A stretch of 64,000 nt of DNA from Eutreptiella sp. 'Long Island Sound 2002' (GCA_964036045.1 OZ038394.1:2715899-2779898), one strand, 5' to 3'; shown: positions 1-12,511, counted from the first letter of the stretch. Numbers and translations: made by a program. Notes: generated by a model not told the origin, from the sequence alone.

Positions 1-74
1 GATGGATCGGCGCTTCCCACGTCACCATCCTGCGACCGCCCTAGCTGGGGCCCTTGGCTGCAGGGGCTCCGCTA
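1..74 (-). other. gag stop codon (UAG) and start of in-frame pol, cut by window edge
   Basis: The gag frame ends at a TAG at 74-72 (minus). The same reading frame stays open from there to base 1, with the codons that start pol in element II (TAG CGG AGC CCC TGC). No ATG is present in this stretch, so pol is probably reached by reading through the UAG rather than by a new start. The arrangement is identical in element II at 28793, which supports a conserved design. Confidence 0.7.
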
Positions 75-3000
75 GGGGGCGTCGGTTGTGGAAGAGGGGG
101 TGTTCTCCTCGGCCTCAACGTCGTTGACGCCCTTCTTTCTTCCCGCTTTACCTCCTCCTTTACCCTTCTTGTCCTTGTCCTTGTTCTGGTCATTCTGGTT
201 GTTCTCCTTGTTCTTGTTGTCCGACCTGGGGACCCAGTTCCGCTTGATCTCCTGGATCTCCTTGGCCAACTCGGTCCCCACCGACGACATCAGCTTGGCC
301 AGCTCGTCCTTGTCGACCTCCATTTTGGCTTCCCGGATACCCGCGGGCGCACGCTTCTTCGACCCGTGCGCCTTCTTGTAAGCCTCCGTGTCGGCCTTGT
401 GGACGAGGCATGTTCGGTGGTCATGGTTGAAGCCTTTCTTCCTCCCATAACACACGAAACAGCCCTGAGGGTGAGCTCGTATGAACTCCCCAAAGGACAG
501 CGGAGGGTCGCCAATGCGGCGAGGATCCCTCTTCTCCTGCTTCCTCCAACCCTGCTGCAGGGGCTTCCAGTTTCCCGGCTTGCTCCCCGTGTTCAGGTTC
601 TTGGCCACGAAGGCACAAACGGCCACTTCGGCGGGCTCATCGTCGTCGTCATCGTCGACGAGAGTCTCATCGCCGCCGGCTCCCGCTGGGTCCATGGCAG
701 ATTCCCCGCCAGGTCCCTCGCCAACGTAGTTGACGTCGCGGTCGCCGGGCCTCAACCCGCGGGTGTGGTGGAGGTTTCGGTACTCCTTGAGTACTTCCTC
801 GTTAACCCACTCCAGGATCTCGTCGCAGCTCATCCGCGCCGGGATGGGCTGCAGACGGATGGTCTGGCCGCTCAACTCACAATCGTCAAGGCGCCACATC
901 GCGGTCTTCTCGCGATCGCCCGAGACGGTGATGAGAAGAGCGTTCCGCAGGGAGTGCCGTTTGACATCCCGGGCCACGTTCTTCTTCGCCCAAGACACAA
1001 CGTTCGTATGATACTCCTTGGGGAGCATCATCTTGACCGTGTGGTTGGACTTGGCCCTCTTGGATTCCTCCTTGGTGACCCTCTTGATCCATGCTTCCGG
1101 CAGCATGGAGAGCAGGCGAGCCTGCTCGTCACCCTCGTTCCAATCCTCCACATTGCGGCGGAAGAGGGTGTATTTCCCTCGGAAGTCACGCCAGTCCCGT
1201 AGGCGGATCTCCCGTCCATCATGCTCAAGCTTGATGGACTTCCAGCGCTTGGCAGCCACCTGCGGAGCGTCCACCCGCTCCTGCTCGTTGAGCCACTTCT
1301 TGGCGTCCTTGAGGGTCTTGATTTTCCCCTCCTTGGTCGCCACGAAGTATAGCTCGCCGAGCACTTCCGGCAGGCGGTACCTGAACCGTTTGAAGACATA
1401 TCTCTCCGCATCTGCGGGATCCATGTCTTCAGTGACGGTCAGCCCCCAATCGTCCAGCTTCTCCAAGAAGCGGACGAGGTTGAGGGGGTTGCCATCGTAC
1501 ATGGGGGGCTTGATGTCCTTCAAGTCTTCCCACACGGCGGCGTCCGCGGCCTTAGAGACCATGAACGCCGGCCGCGAGGTCGACCGAGGTTCCCATCGGC
1601 CTCGCCCACGGACTCCCACGGCTGCCACGTCCATCTCCTCCATGGAGTCCCTGTGGCTACGCCGCGGTTCCTCCACGTACGCTGAACCAAAATGTTCACG
1701 CCGTACTGCATCCATGTACGCATCCTCATCACGGCGCCGGCGGCTGCGTTCAGCGGCCTCCCGTCGTACACCACGCGGCGGGCTGATGTCGAACTCCTCC
1801 AGGTCCAGGTCCAGGTCCAGGTCCTCACCTTCGCCGACATCCCACTCCACGTCTCCTCTGGGGACCTCATCCCTGAGTCCACCATAACGTCCTCCAGCCC
1901 TGGGGATTGGCGCCGGGGCTGGTGCCGGGCGTCGGGGGCGTACAGGCGTCCGCGGTGGGGCACGGCGGTTGTGGTAGTCCGCGCTGAGCCACTCATCGCG
2001 CCATTCCTCACTGCCACTGCCGGGCGGCACGCGCTCGTTGCGGCGGCCCGCGCTGTGGTGAGAGGGGGCGGTGAGAGAGGGGGCACAGTCGCTGGGGCGA
2101 CTCCTGGGGGCTCCGCCGGGGGCGTGGGGTCTGCCTGGACCTGGTCCGGGTCCCCAGCCGTCGTCCGACGAGCCAGACTCCAGGGGTGGGTGGTCGCTGC
2201 CGACTCTCCGACGGGCTTCCAGCGCATCCAGCCTCTCCTGCAGGCCGCTGACGACGTTGGTCAGCGACTTGGTCTCGGCCCTGGCGATGTCCAGGTCCTT
2301 CTGCGCGCGCGCGGCGACCCCGGAGATGCGAGCCATCTCGACCTTGCCCGTGTCTACCTCGCACTCGAGGGCAAAGACCCTCCTGCGGAGGTAGACAATC
2401 CACCGCCAGGTGGTATCCGGGTCGCCGTTCCCTGGTGGGTCGTCGGGGTCCCCAGGGGGTCCTCCAGGAGGGCCTCCGCCGGGTCCGCTCGGTCCAGGGG
2501 GTCCTCCCCCGCCCGGTGGTCCGCCTCCAGGGGGTCCACTTGGTGGGCGTCCTCCAGGGGGTCCTGATGGTCCTCCGCCAGGGGGTCCCGGTGGGTCTCC
2601 GCCGGGTCGCCTCGGTGGGTCCGAGGATGGGCGCTTCCTCGTGATGCCGAACTCCATGTCGTCATCCTCATCCATGTCGCCCCACCTGGGCGTCTCGGTC
2701 ACGGAGGACTCCGAGCTCCGGTAGGGAGGAGGGAGATCCTCATCCTCACCTTCCATGGGGACGTCTCCGCCACCTCCGCCCGTCCAAGCCACCACTTGGC
2801 GATGTCGACGGCCTCGTTCATCCCCGTCACTGGCGGTGAAGAAGGGGTCACTGTCGTGGGGGTGCCCACCCGCTGGCCTCCGCGGCCTCTCGGGGGTCTT
2901 CCCCTTGCCCTTCCTCCGTCGACGGGCGGTGGTGCTACCGCTCCCACTGCTGCCCGTGTCCGCCTCATCCAGCTTCATCCTGGAGGAGGCGTCCCCTTCG

Positions 3001-4399
3001 AAAAGCCTTCGAAGGGTCTCCACTCGCGATCCTCCCGGGGGAGTCTCGTGGCGGAGTTTGGCCTCTGCCTCCTCCATTGCGGCGGCGGTGGCTGCGGCAG
3101 CTCGCGCTTCGGCTTCTTCCCGAGCACGAGCCGCCTCGGCTTCCCGGGCCTGCAGCAGCTGCGCCTTCTGCGCCTCCAACGCCGCCAGCTCCGCCTCCGT
3201 CTTGGCCTTCTCCTCAGCGACCTTCCGTCGCGCGGCCTCGATGGCTTCCTTCTTGGCGGCATCCTCCTGGGCTTTAGCCGTCGCTTCGGCGTGGGCCCTT
3301 TCCTCCGCCTCCTTCTTTGCCCTCCCTTGGGCAAGCGCCTCTTCCAGCGCCTTCACCTCGGCCTCCTTGCAGGCAATGGCCTCCTGCGTCAGGCGGGCTT
3401 CCTCGTCGGCTGCCGCCAACTCACCGTTGACCTGGGCGGTCGCTGCCCCATGGGCGGCTACGGCCGTGAGTCCGGCCGCAATGGCCGCCACGGTCTGGGT
3501 GTGGATGGCCATGCCATGCGCCCACTGCGCAGCCTCCTCCTGGGCGATGCCGGCGGCGCCCTCCACGGCAGCGCTGTACTGCCGGGCCCGTTGCCGGGCA
3601 ACCCGACGGTTGCAGGGCACCCCACAGGCGCGCTCACAGGCGCGCGCCACGTCCCTTTCGGGAGCGACGCTGCTGCTGGAGCTGGCCTGGTCGGCCGGCG
3701 TCCTCCCGCGGTGGGCCGACTCGATGTCGCTGCTGGGGCCTGCTGAGGCCTGCCGGGCCTTCAGGAGCAGCGAACGGGGCTTGGCCTGGGTCTGCTTGGC
3801 AACTTGGATGTAGTCGCCAAGGGTGGTGGAGCCGGGGTGGTGTCCACCATTGGGCCGTTGGGGACTGGGGGCTGGGGTTCCGCCCTTGGCGCCTTGGGCG
3901 GCTTCGGCAGCCAGGGACTCCTGGTACTCCCGCCACCTCCGGTCCCTCTTCTTGTCCCCGGCGGACCGCTTCTCCGTCCCCGGAGACGCGCTGCTGCTGC
4001 CCTGCAGCCTGCGCTCGCTTCCCGGTTCCGGGAACTTCTTCTCGATCACGTCCCACAGGGAGACGTTGATCGAGGCGCCCGACGGGTAGGCGTTGGGGTC
4101 CTCGTCCTCCTCAATCCCGTCGGGGCGCAGCCCCTCGCCAGGCCTGTCCGGCCGGGTCCACGCCCTCCAGCGCCTCTGCTGGTGGCGGTACTCGTACCCT
4201 TCCGCCCGCAGCCAGTCCTCCACGGCCTGCAGGCGGTCGGGGGCGATGTCCGTGCGGAGCTCGAAGCTCCTGGGCATGCCGCCTTCGCACTGGGGGTTGC
4301 TGTGGCGGTAGTGCTGGTCCCAAACCAACCCACGCAGCAGGCGTGGGCATGGGGGTGGGGCCGCGGCCACGTCCTGCCCGCTTCCTGCCAATTCACCAT
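72..4399 (-). pseudogene. gag: Gag polyprotein of element 0, one N-terminal frameshift
   Basis: Structural protein of a Ty3-type retrotransposon; it should form the virus-like particle and bind the RNA. The natural start is taken as the ATG at 4399 (MVNWQEAG), matching element II at 33093. In order: a basic/acidic N-terminal part, a long Ala/Glu-rich coiled coil (about 3480-3050), a Pro/Gly-rich tract (about 2620-2420), a second coiled coil, a retrotransposon-Gag domain (about 1560-950), and a zinc-knuckle-like motif CFVCYG..HDHRTC near the C-terminus. Compared with element II, one base is missing near 4347, just after PHPHA, which puts the N-terminus out of frame. A longer open frame upstream (to 4628) is only a shadow created by that deletion. 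A short DLDL repeat near 1800-1825 is longer than in element II. Confidence 0.85.
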
Positions 4400-4850
4400 G
4401 GCAGCGGGGGCGTAGATGGTCTTGAAGTCCTTGGTGTGCACCCGTTCTACTCAACGAACTTGTGGTGGTTGTTGAGGCGGATGCCGCAGCACTGGGCTGG
4501 ATGTGCTGCTGGTGCTGGTCAGCCGGTGGTTGTGGAGGTGGTTGACGCGGCCTTGCTGGTCGGCCGATGGGACTCCGGGTCGGCCGATGGGGCTGATGCA
4601 GGAGTCCTGGTCTGTGCACCTCTTTCACGGCTGCTGCGCGGTCAGGGCGAAGCTCTGGACGGCGCTGCTGGCTCCGTGACGAACTCGGCGCTGTCGCTGG
4701 GTGGCGCTGCGAGCTGCCGCGCTGCGCTGCGAGACGCTGCGCTGCGCTGCGAGCTGCGAGCTGCGCCGCGCTGCTGCGACGCGCTGCTCGGGGTTGGTGG
4801 CCCCGAGTGGCACGCGAGGGCTGGGTAACCCCGCGGCGGTGAAACGCTTT
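4400..4850 (-). other. 5' leader of element 0
   Basis: Untranslated leader between the LTR edge (4851) and the gag ATG. It includes GCTGC/GAGCTGC-rich imperfect repeats (about 4690-4790). The bases directly after the LTR on the minus strand (AAAAGCGTTTCACCG) do not start with TGG, so no ordinary tRNA 3'-end primer-binding site is visible. Confidence 0.6.
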
Positions 4851-7796
4851 TGACGCGTTCCCGTGGGGGGCCGGCCACGGGACGCTGCGGAGACATGCAC
4901 AGGTGAGCAGGCAGGCAATGCACTACGCTCACAAGGGCATCAATACGCCTGTGTCATGTGACAAAGCGTTTCAGAATCCTTGCCACTCTGCAAAGAGGGA
5001 ACAAAAGTATATACAACAACACATCAGGATATGTACACATGGGGTTAAGACTGGACTGGGGTAAGGGCATCAAGGGACAATAGACACTCAGTCCCAACTC
5101 ATATCCCAATCCCAGGTCCGACCCTCTCAGTGGCTGATAGGGGCGGGGGCTCAAACACAACCCATGCCCTGCTCAGTCCGGACCCTGAAACCCTGCCAAT
5201 GAGAGAGGTGTCCCGCACAGCCACAGGCGAGTTCTTGGGAGCCAATGGGCTCCAAGGCCAACCGACGATGGCTCCCTATGCTCCCTTAACGGCAGGTCCC
5301 AACTCCTCTCTGAGCCAGAGATATGGCCCCGCCATTATCACCCAGGAGTTGGTAGCTGAAAATGGGCTGTTTCAGCCCAAACTAAATTTAACTCAAAAAT
5401 CCCCAAAATTGACCCCTCGTCCGGACCCGCCAGAGGTAGGGACGAGGCAACTGACCCTATGCCCTTCGAGTACGAACTCCCTGGAGCCCTCACCCAACCT
5501 GGTTCCCTCCGAGGTCCCGGCATCAGGGCAACACGGATGAGTCATGTGGGGTCATGATGCCAAAATCACCAAAGTTGGCGTCATTCCCACGCGTGGCTCG
5601 CCCGGCCAAGGTAGGGCCAATGGCTCACAGGGTAGGAGGCAGGACCTAGGACTTATATCTGAGTGTACAACTTGGATTTAGGTCCGGGCTCCCTATGGGC
5701 TTAGAGAAATGGGGCCGCCAATTGACCACACGTAAGGGGGAAATTGGGGTCCCAAAATTGGGTCATTTTGGCTGCCTGAAATGAGCCAAAATTCAGTGTG
5801 CTCCCAATAGTATATCTCCACGCCGGCTTGGAGATCGGATCCGGCATTCCATACGTGATCGGCCGGGAGTCCAACAGACACTCCCATGCCCTTGGCTCTC
5901 AAAGATCTCCATGCCACTCGGCGTGGTGACGATCCCAATTGGGTCCACAAATGCAAAAATGGCAAAATTGCCCATACTCAATTTGGCCTAGCGCCTTAAC
6001 GAAGGCGGCTCCGCTTCGCCCACGTAGTGTGTGGACCATGGGGACCATTACCCATAACACCCATGTCATATATGGTCCATTGGTCCATGCGTCCGGCGTG
6101 CACGAAGGTTAGAACATGGGGCACGGCGGGCAGCAAAAGTGGAAAAATGCTCAAAATGGCCAAAAATGCGCACACTCATGGTTGGGGCAAATGAGCCACA
6201 TGCCCGACTCGGACTGGAGTGTGCCATAGGATTGGTATCAAGTCATGTTGGTCCAACATATCTTTTGGGCGTCGCCCAACTCCTCCGATATTGGGAATGG
6301 CAGGGTCCCCAAGTGAGCCCATGATTTGGGATAGTCCCAAATCGCCAACATGGCGGCCACGGCATGCCAAGCCTAAGAGGAGTTACTCGCCGGGTCCAAG
6401 ATATGTTGGGCACCGAGGTATGTACCCTCATATCATACTTGGGTCATGATGTCAATTGAGCGCAACGTTGAGATACACGGTCGCCACTTGACATCATGAC
6501 GGGCCAAAAATGGCAAAATTGGCACAAACACACACAAAAGTGCCTTGAAAGGTGCATAATTATATTATAATATCTTCGGCTTGGATCGTGCAATCACTTA
6601 ATCCTTCTAAACACAATGACTTGACACCAATGACCTTCGATCCCACATATGTGCTCCACTTGGGGCGCCTTGAAAGGTTACGAGCGCTGCTTCCCAAGTG
6701 GGCACATGAAAATATGGAAAATTGCAAAACACACACTTTGCTCCCAACGCATCGCTTCGGGTTCACCACACAAGCTTCCCTTCACGAAGGTTAGGCTTGC
6801 AATTGATCGTAGGGAGTATGGAGAAGGGGCTTGCACAATATGAGGTCCATTGGCGGGTTTGGCTTGGCGCGATAGACCCGCCAAATGGGCACGCAACACA
6901 ACACAAGGCACATACTCCATATTGCCCAAAAAGGTGGCTCCCACCACGATATGTCATGCCCCTCAAAGGGCATAACTTTGTGTCAATCGCTCATAGGAAC
7001 TCAAGGAGAGTTCCTATGCAACACCAACACTTGCGCGCTACACTCGAAAGTTATCTTAACGCACGCAATATCATGGCCAATGAGTTGTAACGCAAACTCT
7101 ACCCTCTTGACCATGATCCATTACACTAGCGCGCACGTGTGGAGACGCAAGGCATATAATGCTTCCTAAATTACGTCGGGGGTATTGTGAATACATCCCA
7201 CGTTTCCTTATCGTCAATACTCGCAAGCAACACGAGATATGACCTTCACAAGTGGCCTCACGAATCAACTTTGTTTTGCCCATATCTTTAAGACAAATGG
7301 AGGGCAGGATAAAAGGGAAGTTGATTCGTGCATACGGAAGCACGTAGGTCCACTCGAAAGAGGTCAAATCAAGTGCGGGGATGTCGAAGTCGAAAATCCG
7401 ATTTCGACATCCTGAAAAATTCGGATTAAGGTTGCGAGTATTAATTATGAAAATTGCGGAAGCATCCATGCAGTTCCTGGCGACTTTGGAGCCTTCGTGA
7501 CGGATAGCGTTAAAATTTCCATTATAAACAGTTAAACTGGCGGTTACGGTAAAGTCGCGAACCAACCGCCAGCAGTCAAAACAGTGAGTATCGGAACGGA
7601 AGCGTAAAAATTGACGGAAACAATATGAAAATAAAACCCTGTTGATTCCTGATATTCTGATACACAAATCTCCGCTGGCGGTGCATCGGTTGCCGATGCG
7701 GGGCTTCACGGCACGGAACACGCCGTGCATGGGGTTAGTGGACCGGAGACCGGTTGTATGCCGTAACCTGGCCATGGGGTTCTGGGTACCGCTTCA
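4851..7796 (-). repeat. LTR copy A, 2946 bp (5' LTR of element 0)
   Basis: Long terminal repeat with TG..CA ends on the minus strand (TGAAGCGG at 7796, CGCGTCA at 4851). It is collinear with the LTRs at 19385-22330 and 33532-36477, and all three are exactly 2946 bp. Notable parts: an open frame of over 200 codons in the first third (7775-7071), a TATA-like AT-rich stretch at 6558-6572, a 13-bp inverted repeat (6443-6455 with 6488-6500), and an 11-bp hairpin stem (6992-7002 with 7008-7018). Confidence 0.9.
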
Positions 7797-9167
7797 GTAG
7801 AGGCCGGCAGGGGCAAGCAGGGGAAAGGGGCGGGGCAACAAGGGCTACAGGGGAAGGGACAAGGGAAGGCGGGACTCCACGGAGTAGGCGGCAAGGGACG
7901 CGGGGCAACGGGGCAACAAGGCAAAGGGCAGGGGAAAGGGGGTGGCCTTGGGTACATAGGCTCACCAGTGTTCCCAGGGGCGGGATTGGGATGGTGGGGA
8001 GGTGTAGTCCCGCCAGCCGTCCCACCAATCGTCCAACCGTTCCCGCCGCCGCCATACCCGGTGACGGGGATGATGTAGCCGCCCCTGCCGATGTACCCAG
8101 GCATGCAGCCACAGGCGCACATGCAACAACACCAGCAGGCCGGTGGGACAGCGTGGGGAGCGCAGGAAGGGAAGGGATAGGAGCACAGGAGGGCGTGGGA
8201 GAGGTTCGGAGAGGCGGGCAGGAAACTGCGGGAGAGGGAGGCCAGAGACAGGGGTGAGGTGGGCGGAACGGAGGAGCGGAGAACAGAGGGGACCGACAGG
8301 CCGCAGGGAGGGGAAGCACAGGCACTGGAGGAACCGCAGAGGGCGGGGGCGGACCTTCGGAGGAGGCAGGAGGGAGAGGAGAGGGCGGAAAGGGAGGGAG
8401 GACGACAGGAGGAGGGTAGGGGGCGGGAGGATACCCCGCTGGTGCCGTTCCGAGGGCCGGCTATCCCACCGGAGCAAGAGGGGGAGATGCAGGAGAGGGC
8501 ATGGAGGCGGATCAGGGGGGAGGCGGCGAGGCTGGCGGACAGGGACAGGGCGGTGGCGGCGCGGGAGCGCAGGGTGCGGGAGGAGGAGGAGGCGGTGGCC
8601 CGGGGGGCCCGCTTGGTCCTCCCGGATCCGGAAGGGGACACCCCCTCCACGGACGTGGAGGGGCAGTCGCCGTCAGGGAAAAGGGCAAGGGAGGAGGACG
8701 AGGAGGCAGGGCGGGAAAGGGGGAAGCGGCGCAGGGGGGCGGAGCGAGGGGCAGGGGAGGCGGAGGGGGCACCGCGGCCGGCCAGCCCCAGTCCGGAGCC
8801 GACGCCGACGGACTGGGACTCGGAGTCCCCGCCGCCGCGGCAGTATGCGCCGCCGCGGAGGAGACCCGGGACGGTCGCGGGGTGGGCGGAGGGGGAGGTG
8901 GCGGAGCTGGCCCGCTACGTGAAGTGGGCGGGGAAGACGAGGGGAAGGCGGGATAAGAGGGGCCCCCGCCCCTTCAGTGACCTGGTCGGCAGGGCGGGGA
9001 GGCCCGGGGAAAGGAGGCCGGAGATGGAAGAGTGGCGGTGGAGGAGGATGCTGGGGGCGGCGCTCCCGGGGGTGCGCCTGGACTGTCCCCAGGAGAAGGG
9101 GAAGAAGCCCAGGGTTCAGATGCTGCGAGAGGTGTTGCAGCGGGAGGGACGGTACGGTGGCGCGTAG
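7797..9167 (+). pseudogene. ORF1-like protein of insertion IV with two in-frame TAG codons
   Basis: One frame reads from the LTR junction to a TAG at 9165-9167. It holds a Gly/Lys/Gln-rich part, a Pro-rich part with MYPGMQPQ and MQQHQQ, a long charged coiled coil, a basic NLS-like cluster (GKRARE.. and GKRRRG, about 8660-8730) and a compact C-terminal domain (AELARYVKWAGK..RPFSDLVGRAG). The last 302 codons (8259-9167) are uninterrupted. Upstream, two in-frame TAGs (near 8078 and 8178) interrupt text that otherwise reads as protein on both sides. Each could come from CAG by one transition. The family is not recognised; a nucleic-acid-binding ORF1 of a LINE, or a Gag, are the likeliest roles. 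The 5' end is missing because of element 0. Confidence 0.5.
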
Positions 9168-12100
9168 GGCCGGGCAGGGACAGGAGCAGGGAGCGCTAGG
9201 GGCAGGGGGCCAGGGGCGTGCGGAGGGACGGGCAGATGGGATGCGGGGAGGCGGACGCAGGGGGTCGGCGGAGGTGGAGGAGGGTGAGGAGGGGATGTGA
9301 CGGACAAGAGGAGGGGAGGAGGGGAGCAGAGGGGTGCAGGTGCGCGGAGGAGGACAGGGACACGGCTGACAGTGGAGGGGGATGTGGTGATGGAGGACGC
9401 GGACGAGAACCCCAAGCGGAGAGCACAGGACCAGCGGCGGGGGAGAGGGGAGAAGGGGCGGCGGAGTACGGGGGCGCAGGCGAGTGCGGAGGAGGCAACC
9501 GGGCAGTGGGACGCGCGACGTATCGTGGGTACGGCGAACAGCGCCGGTCAGAAAGTGCAGCAGACGGGGAGCAGTATTGTGGTACGGTGACGGAGCAGAG
9601 CGCGAGGTCGTGACAGGCGAGAACGGCCGGCGAAGGCGGGGAGCAGCGCGGCGCCAGGGCTCGGACTTGCAGCTCTCTGCGTGGCAGGAAGGTGCTGCGT
9701 TGAAAACAATGAGCTTACGGGCGCCATGCTCAGAGGGGTTGACCACGCCAGGCCTGCAGCGGCGGGAATTCGGCAAGCGTCTCCAGCACATGGGGGGTAC
9801 AGGGCCACAGACCAGACCACAGATACACCCACCCCCAACCTACTCCGCCAGGCCACCCTGCCTGCACCAGCGCACACACAGACTGCAAATGCAGGTGCCC
9901 AGGCGCTGCCCACACCCCTCCCCTGTGTGGCTGTATGTTGACCTCCGAAAAGCCAGTACCCGCTGAGGTTTTTGAAATCCTAAGGACCTAAATAACCCAG
10001 GGCCGATGGCAGCGGCCCACAAGGGTGACTCTGACCGCCCCACCCCCCACGACCAGGTGACCCGGAAACACAGGTGTGTGACCAAGGGGGGCCAGCGCAA
10101 GCGAGCATGCCAGTGCGAAGGAGGAAGCCAACGTGGGACACATCAAACGCTACGCCCCAACCTCGGTCCGAAGGCGACAATGCCCTGAACCCTGAAGAAG
10201 CAGCCCGACTCCTACCCCTTCCAGGAACGAGGGAAGGGACGAACTGTCTGCGTGACACGGACAATCATGGATCCGAGTAGGCGATGAGGGTCGTGAGGCA
10301 GGCGCGGCTGGAGCACAGTGGCGGGTACACACCTGACCAATTGAGGCCCCCCCCCCCACACAGGGCGCCAGGCAGCCAGGATGGGGTGAGAGGCGGGGAC
10401 TGAGGGAGCACCCAGGGGAAAGGGTAGGGGCGAGAGGGAGGGGCAGGGGTAGGGCACACGAGTGGCACACACGAGTGACAGCGATACACGGGCAGGGAGG
10501 GTAGACGTGCAGGCAGGGTCGACTGCGAGAAGGAGAATGGGAAGGGAGACGGGCGAGAGAGGGGGCGCAGGGCAGCGGGACCAGGGTAACACGAAGAAGA
10601 GCAGAGGTCACACGCGGGGGCGCGCGGGAGCAGCAAGGAGCGCGAGCACAAAAAAAAAAACAACGGCAGGACGGGCGGACACACAGGAAGGGCACATAGA
10701 GGAGGCAGGGCGCGGGAGGTGGGGGGCACAGGGGGCCAACGAGGGCGCAAAGGAACACAATGTCTCTCACAGAGAAGCACCATGCCGTTGACCCGCATAG
10801 AGCCGTACCGGCCGCCCCGCCCTACCATCAGGGAACTGATGGAGGGGCGGCCGGCGGGAGAGGACGACGGGGGAGTCCCCCCGAAGGGGTGTCAGGAGAG
10901 GCCGCCCAGGTCGGCCTACAGGTCAGAAAACAGGGCGGAGGCCCTGAGTCACGTGAGGGCGCACGAGATACAGCCTTGGCGAGGAGACGACCAGCGGCGA
11001 GCACACGAAGCAGGGGAACGACACTAAGAGGGCGGGCAGAAGACAGAGGGGAGGGGAGGGTAGAGAGGGGAGAGAGCGGAAACATGTACAGCAACGCGGG
11101 CTGAATGGCTGGGTCGCCCGGCATGGCCGGGGACCGCCAGGGGCAACGCCACAGGATGGCGGAGGGACTGGACGAGAGCACCGAACAGAAACGAAATGGC
11201 GATGCAGTGATGTTGTGCGTGCATGCAGGGAGGAGGGAACCAAGAAAAAAAAAAGGCGGAAAAAAAGAATAAAAAAGCTAGAAACAAAAGCGGACAACAC
11301 CACAAGGAGGCAGGACAGAAAAGAACGAGTGGCTAGGGCCACGCGACGGCCCCAGGTGACTAGGACAGCTAGGGAGACGGCACAGGAGAGAGGGGTGGGG
11401 GAGGGAGGGGAGCGACCCGTGCTAGGCGCACGAAACGGTCCCCGGACGGATGAGGATCCAGTGGGCCCGCGCCACGGGGTTGCTGGCGGCCCGGTGGGGT
11501 ATAAACACGGGATGAGGGATGGGATGGGGCCGCAAGACAGCCCGGGGGATTAGGCCAGGGCCGCGGCACAGGGGAAAGGGACGGGGACAGGAAGGGAGCG
11601 ACCCGTGCTAGGCGCACGAAACAGTCCCTGGAAGGAAGAGGCCCCAGTGGGCCAGCGCCACAGGATAGCAGGCGACCCGGTGGGGTAAATACACGGGATG
11701 CAGGGACAAGAGGACGGGGCGGGGAAGGGCGTGTGGCTAGGGCCGCACAACGGCCAGAAGGGGTGGGGAGTCCATGGGGCGCTGGGAACGGGCCGGTGCC
11801 GGGATGAGGCAGCGGGGAATGGGACATGGGAAGGGCAGGGAGGCCGAAAGCGCCAAGCAACAGCCCCATGGGATTGGGAAACCAGTCGCCATGGAGTGGT
11901 GAACCGTGGGCCAACCATGGGGAGCCTGGCCACGGGAAGTCGGGAAAATGCCCTGAACTCCGGGACGGCCGTGAGGTGTCCGCAGGGGTGAGGGTTGACC
12001 TTGAGATCCCCGGGTCAATGGCCTGAGTACACGTAGGTTCACGCGTGAGCGGGACCAGGGGGAACGTGGAAAGGGTCGCCTCCTGGCCTCCAGCCGTGGA

Positions 12101-12494
12101 TGGACGAAAACCAAGTGCATCCGGGAGCCGAGTGGGTACTCAAGCCCGTGAGGGATCAGGAGTGGTGGAATGTGGTTGACAGAGAGAAATGCTCCGCTGT
12201 CGGTGAGGGCTATCCACAGGAAACCCGCCTGCAGGCGCCCAATAAGCTGTGCTAAGGGGGGAAGGCCGGGGGATCCTTCAAAGGGTGACCGGAAGGAGCT
12301 GAAACCGTGAGGGCAGCGACTGAAGGGAGCCTACCACCGGTCATGCCCCAAGGGAACCTGGTTGAAGTCTCGGCCGTGAGGTGAGACAGGGGTCGCCAGG
12401 GGAACTAATGGTGGAGAGCACTCCTTCCCGCCAGAGGCGGCCACCATGTAAAACAAACAAGGAGGAGTCAGATGAGGCTGCGGACGCGGCCGCC
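9168..12494 (+). other. G-rich region of insertion IV without recognisable gene
   Basis: About 3.3 kb that is purine- and G-rich on the plus strand (GGGAGG, GGGGCAGG runs). The ORFs on either strand are compositional: Arg/Gly-rich on plus, Pro/Ser/Leu-rich on minus. No reverse transcriptase, endonuclease or other domain was seen. It contains the tandem repeats listed separately. Confidence 0.5.
11331..11790 (+). repeat. Tandem repeats of about 185 bp, two to three diverged copies
   Basis: The block GAGCGACCCGTGCTAGGCGC appears at about 11410 and again 186 bp later. GTATAAACACGGGATG at about 11500 recurs as GTAAATACACGGGATG about 184 bp on. A partial earlier copy (GTGGCTAGGGCC at about 11331) matches 11733. 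Copies differ by substitutions and small indels. Monomer arrays like this occur in UTRs of some LINEs or in satellites; the sequence alone does not decide which. Confidence 0.65.
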
Positions 12495-12510
12495 CTTACT
12501 TACTTACTTA
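12495..12510 (+). repeat. TTAC microsatellite, probable 3' tail of insertion IV
   Basis: Four units of CTTA/TTAC lie exactly at the junction where similarity to the Ty3-type pol begins (CTTGTCTGGTGAT at 12511; the intact copy has the same bases at about 24441 on minus). Tetranucleotide tails are common at 3' ends of non-LTR elements. Confidence 0.6.
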
Positions 12511-12511
12511 C

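Larger units (their letters stand above)
1..7796 (-). mobile_element. Element 0: partial Ty3-type element (5' LTR, leader, gag)
   Basis: Reading on the minus strand, this holds a 5' LTR (7796 to 4851), a leader, a gag gene and the first bases of pol, and then leaves the window at base 1. LTR, leader and gag are closely related to those of element II (19385-36477), so it is the same family in the same orientation. Its outer LTR edge at 7796/7797 abuts the GC-rich insertion IV, and the gag-type ORF frame of IV begins right at that junction, so element 0 seems to have landed inside IV. The 3' LTR and target duplication cannot be checked because they lie off the window. Confidence 0.85.
7797..12510 (+). 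mobile_element. Insertion IV: GC-rich sequence with ORF1-like gene and TTAC tail, probably a LINE fragment
   Basis: This block separates LTR A from the broken pol of element I. It carries a degenerate ORF1-like gene at its left, a long G-rich region with tandem repeats, and a TTAC microsatellite (12495-12510) just where homology to element I pol resumes. A microsatellite 3' tail and plus orientation suggest a non-LTR retrotransposon inserted in element I, but no reverse transcriptase was found, so it is incomplete, non-autonomous or something else. Its left end was removed by element 0. Confidence 0.5.

Noticed and set aside
4400-4628. Upstream extension of the element 0 gag ORF
   Set aside because: It exists only because of a one-base deletion near 4347; element II shows that the true frame starts at MVNWQEAG.
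8512-8772. Proline-rich minus-strand ORFs over insertion IV and similar G-rich regions
   Set aside because: Compositional shadows of G-rich plus-strand DNA; no domain, and the plus frame there is better.
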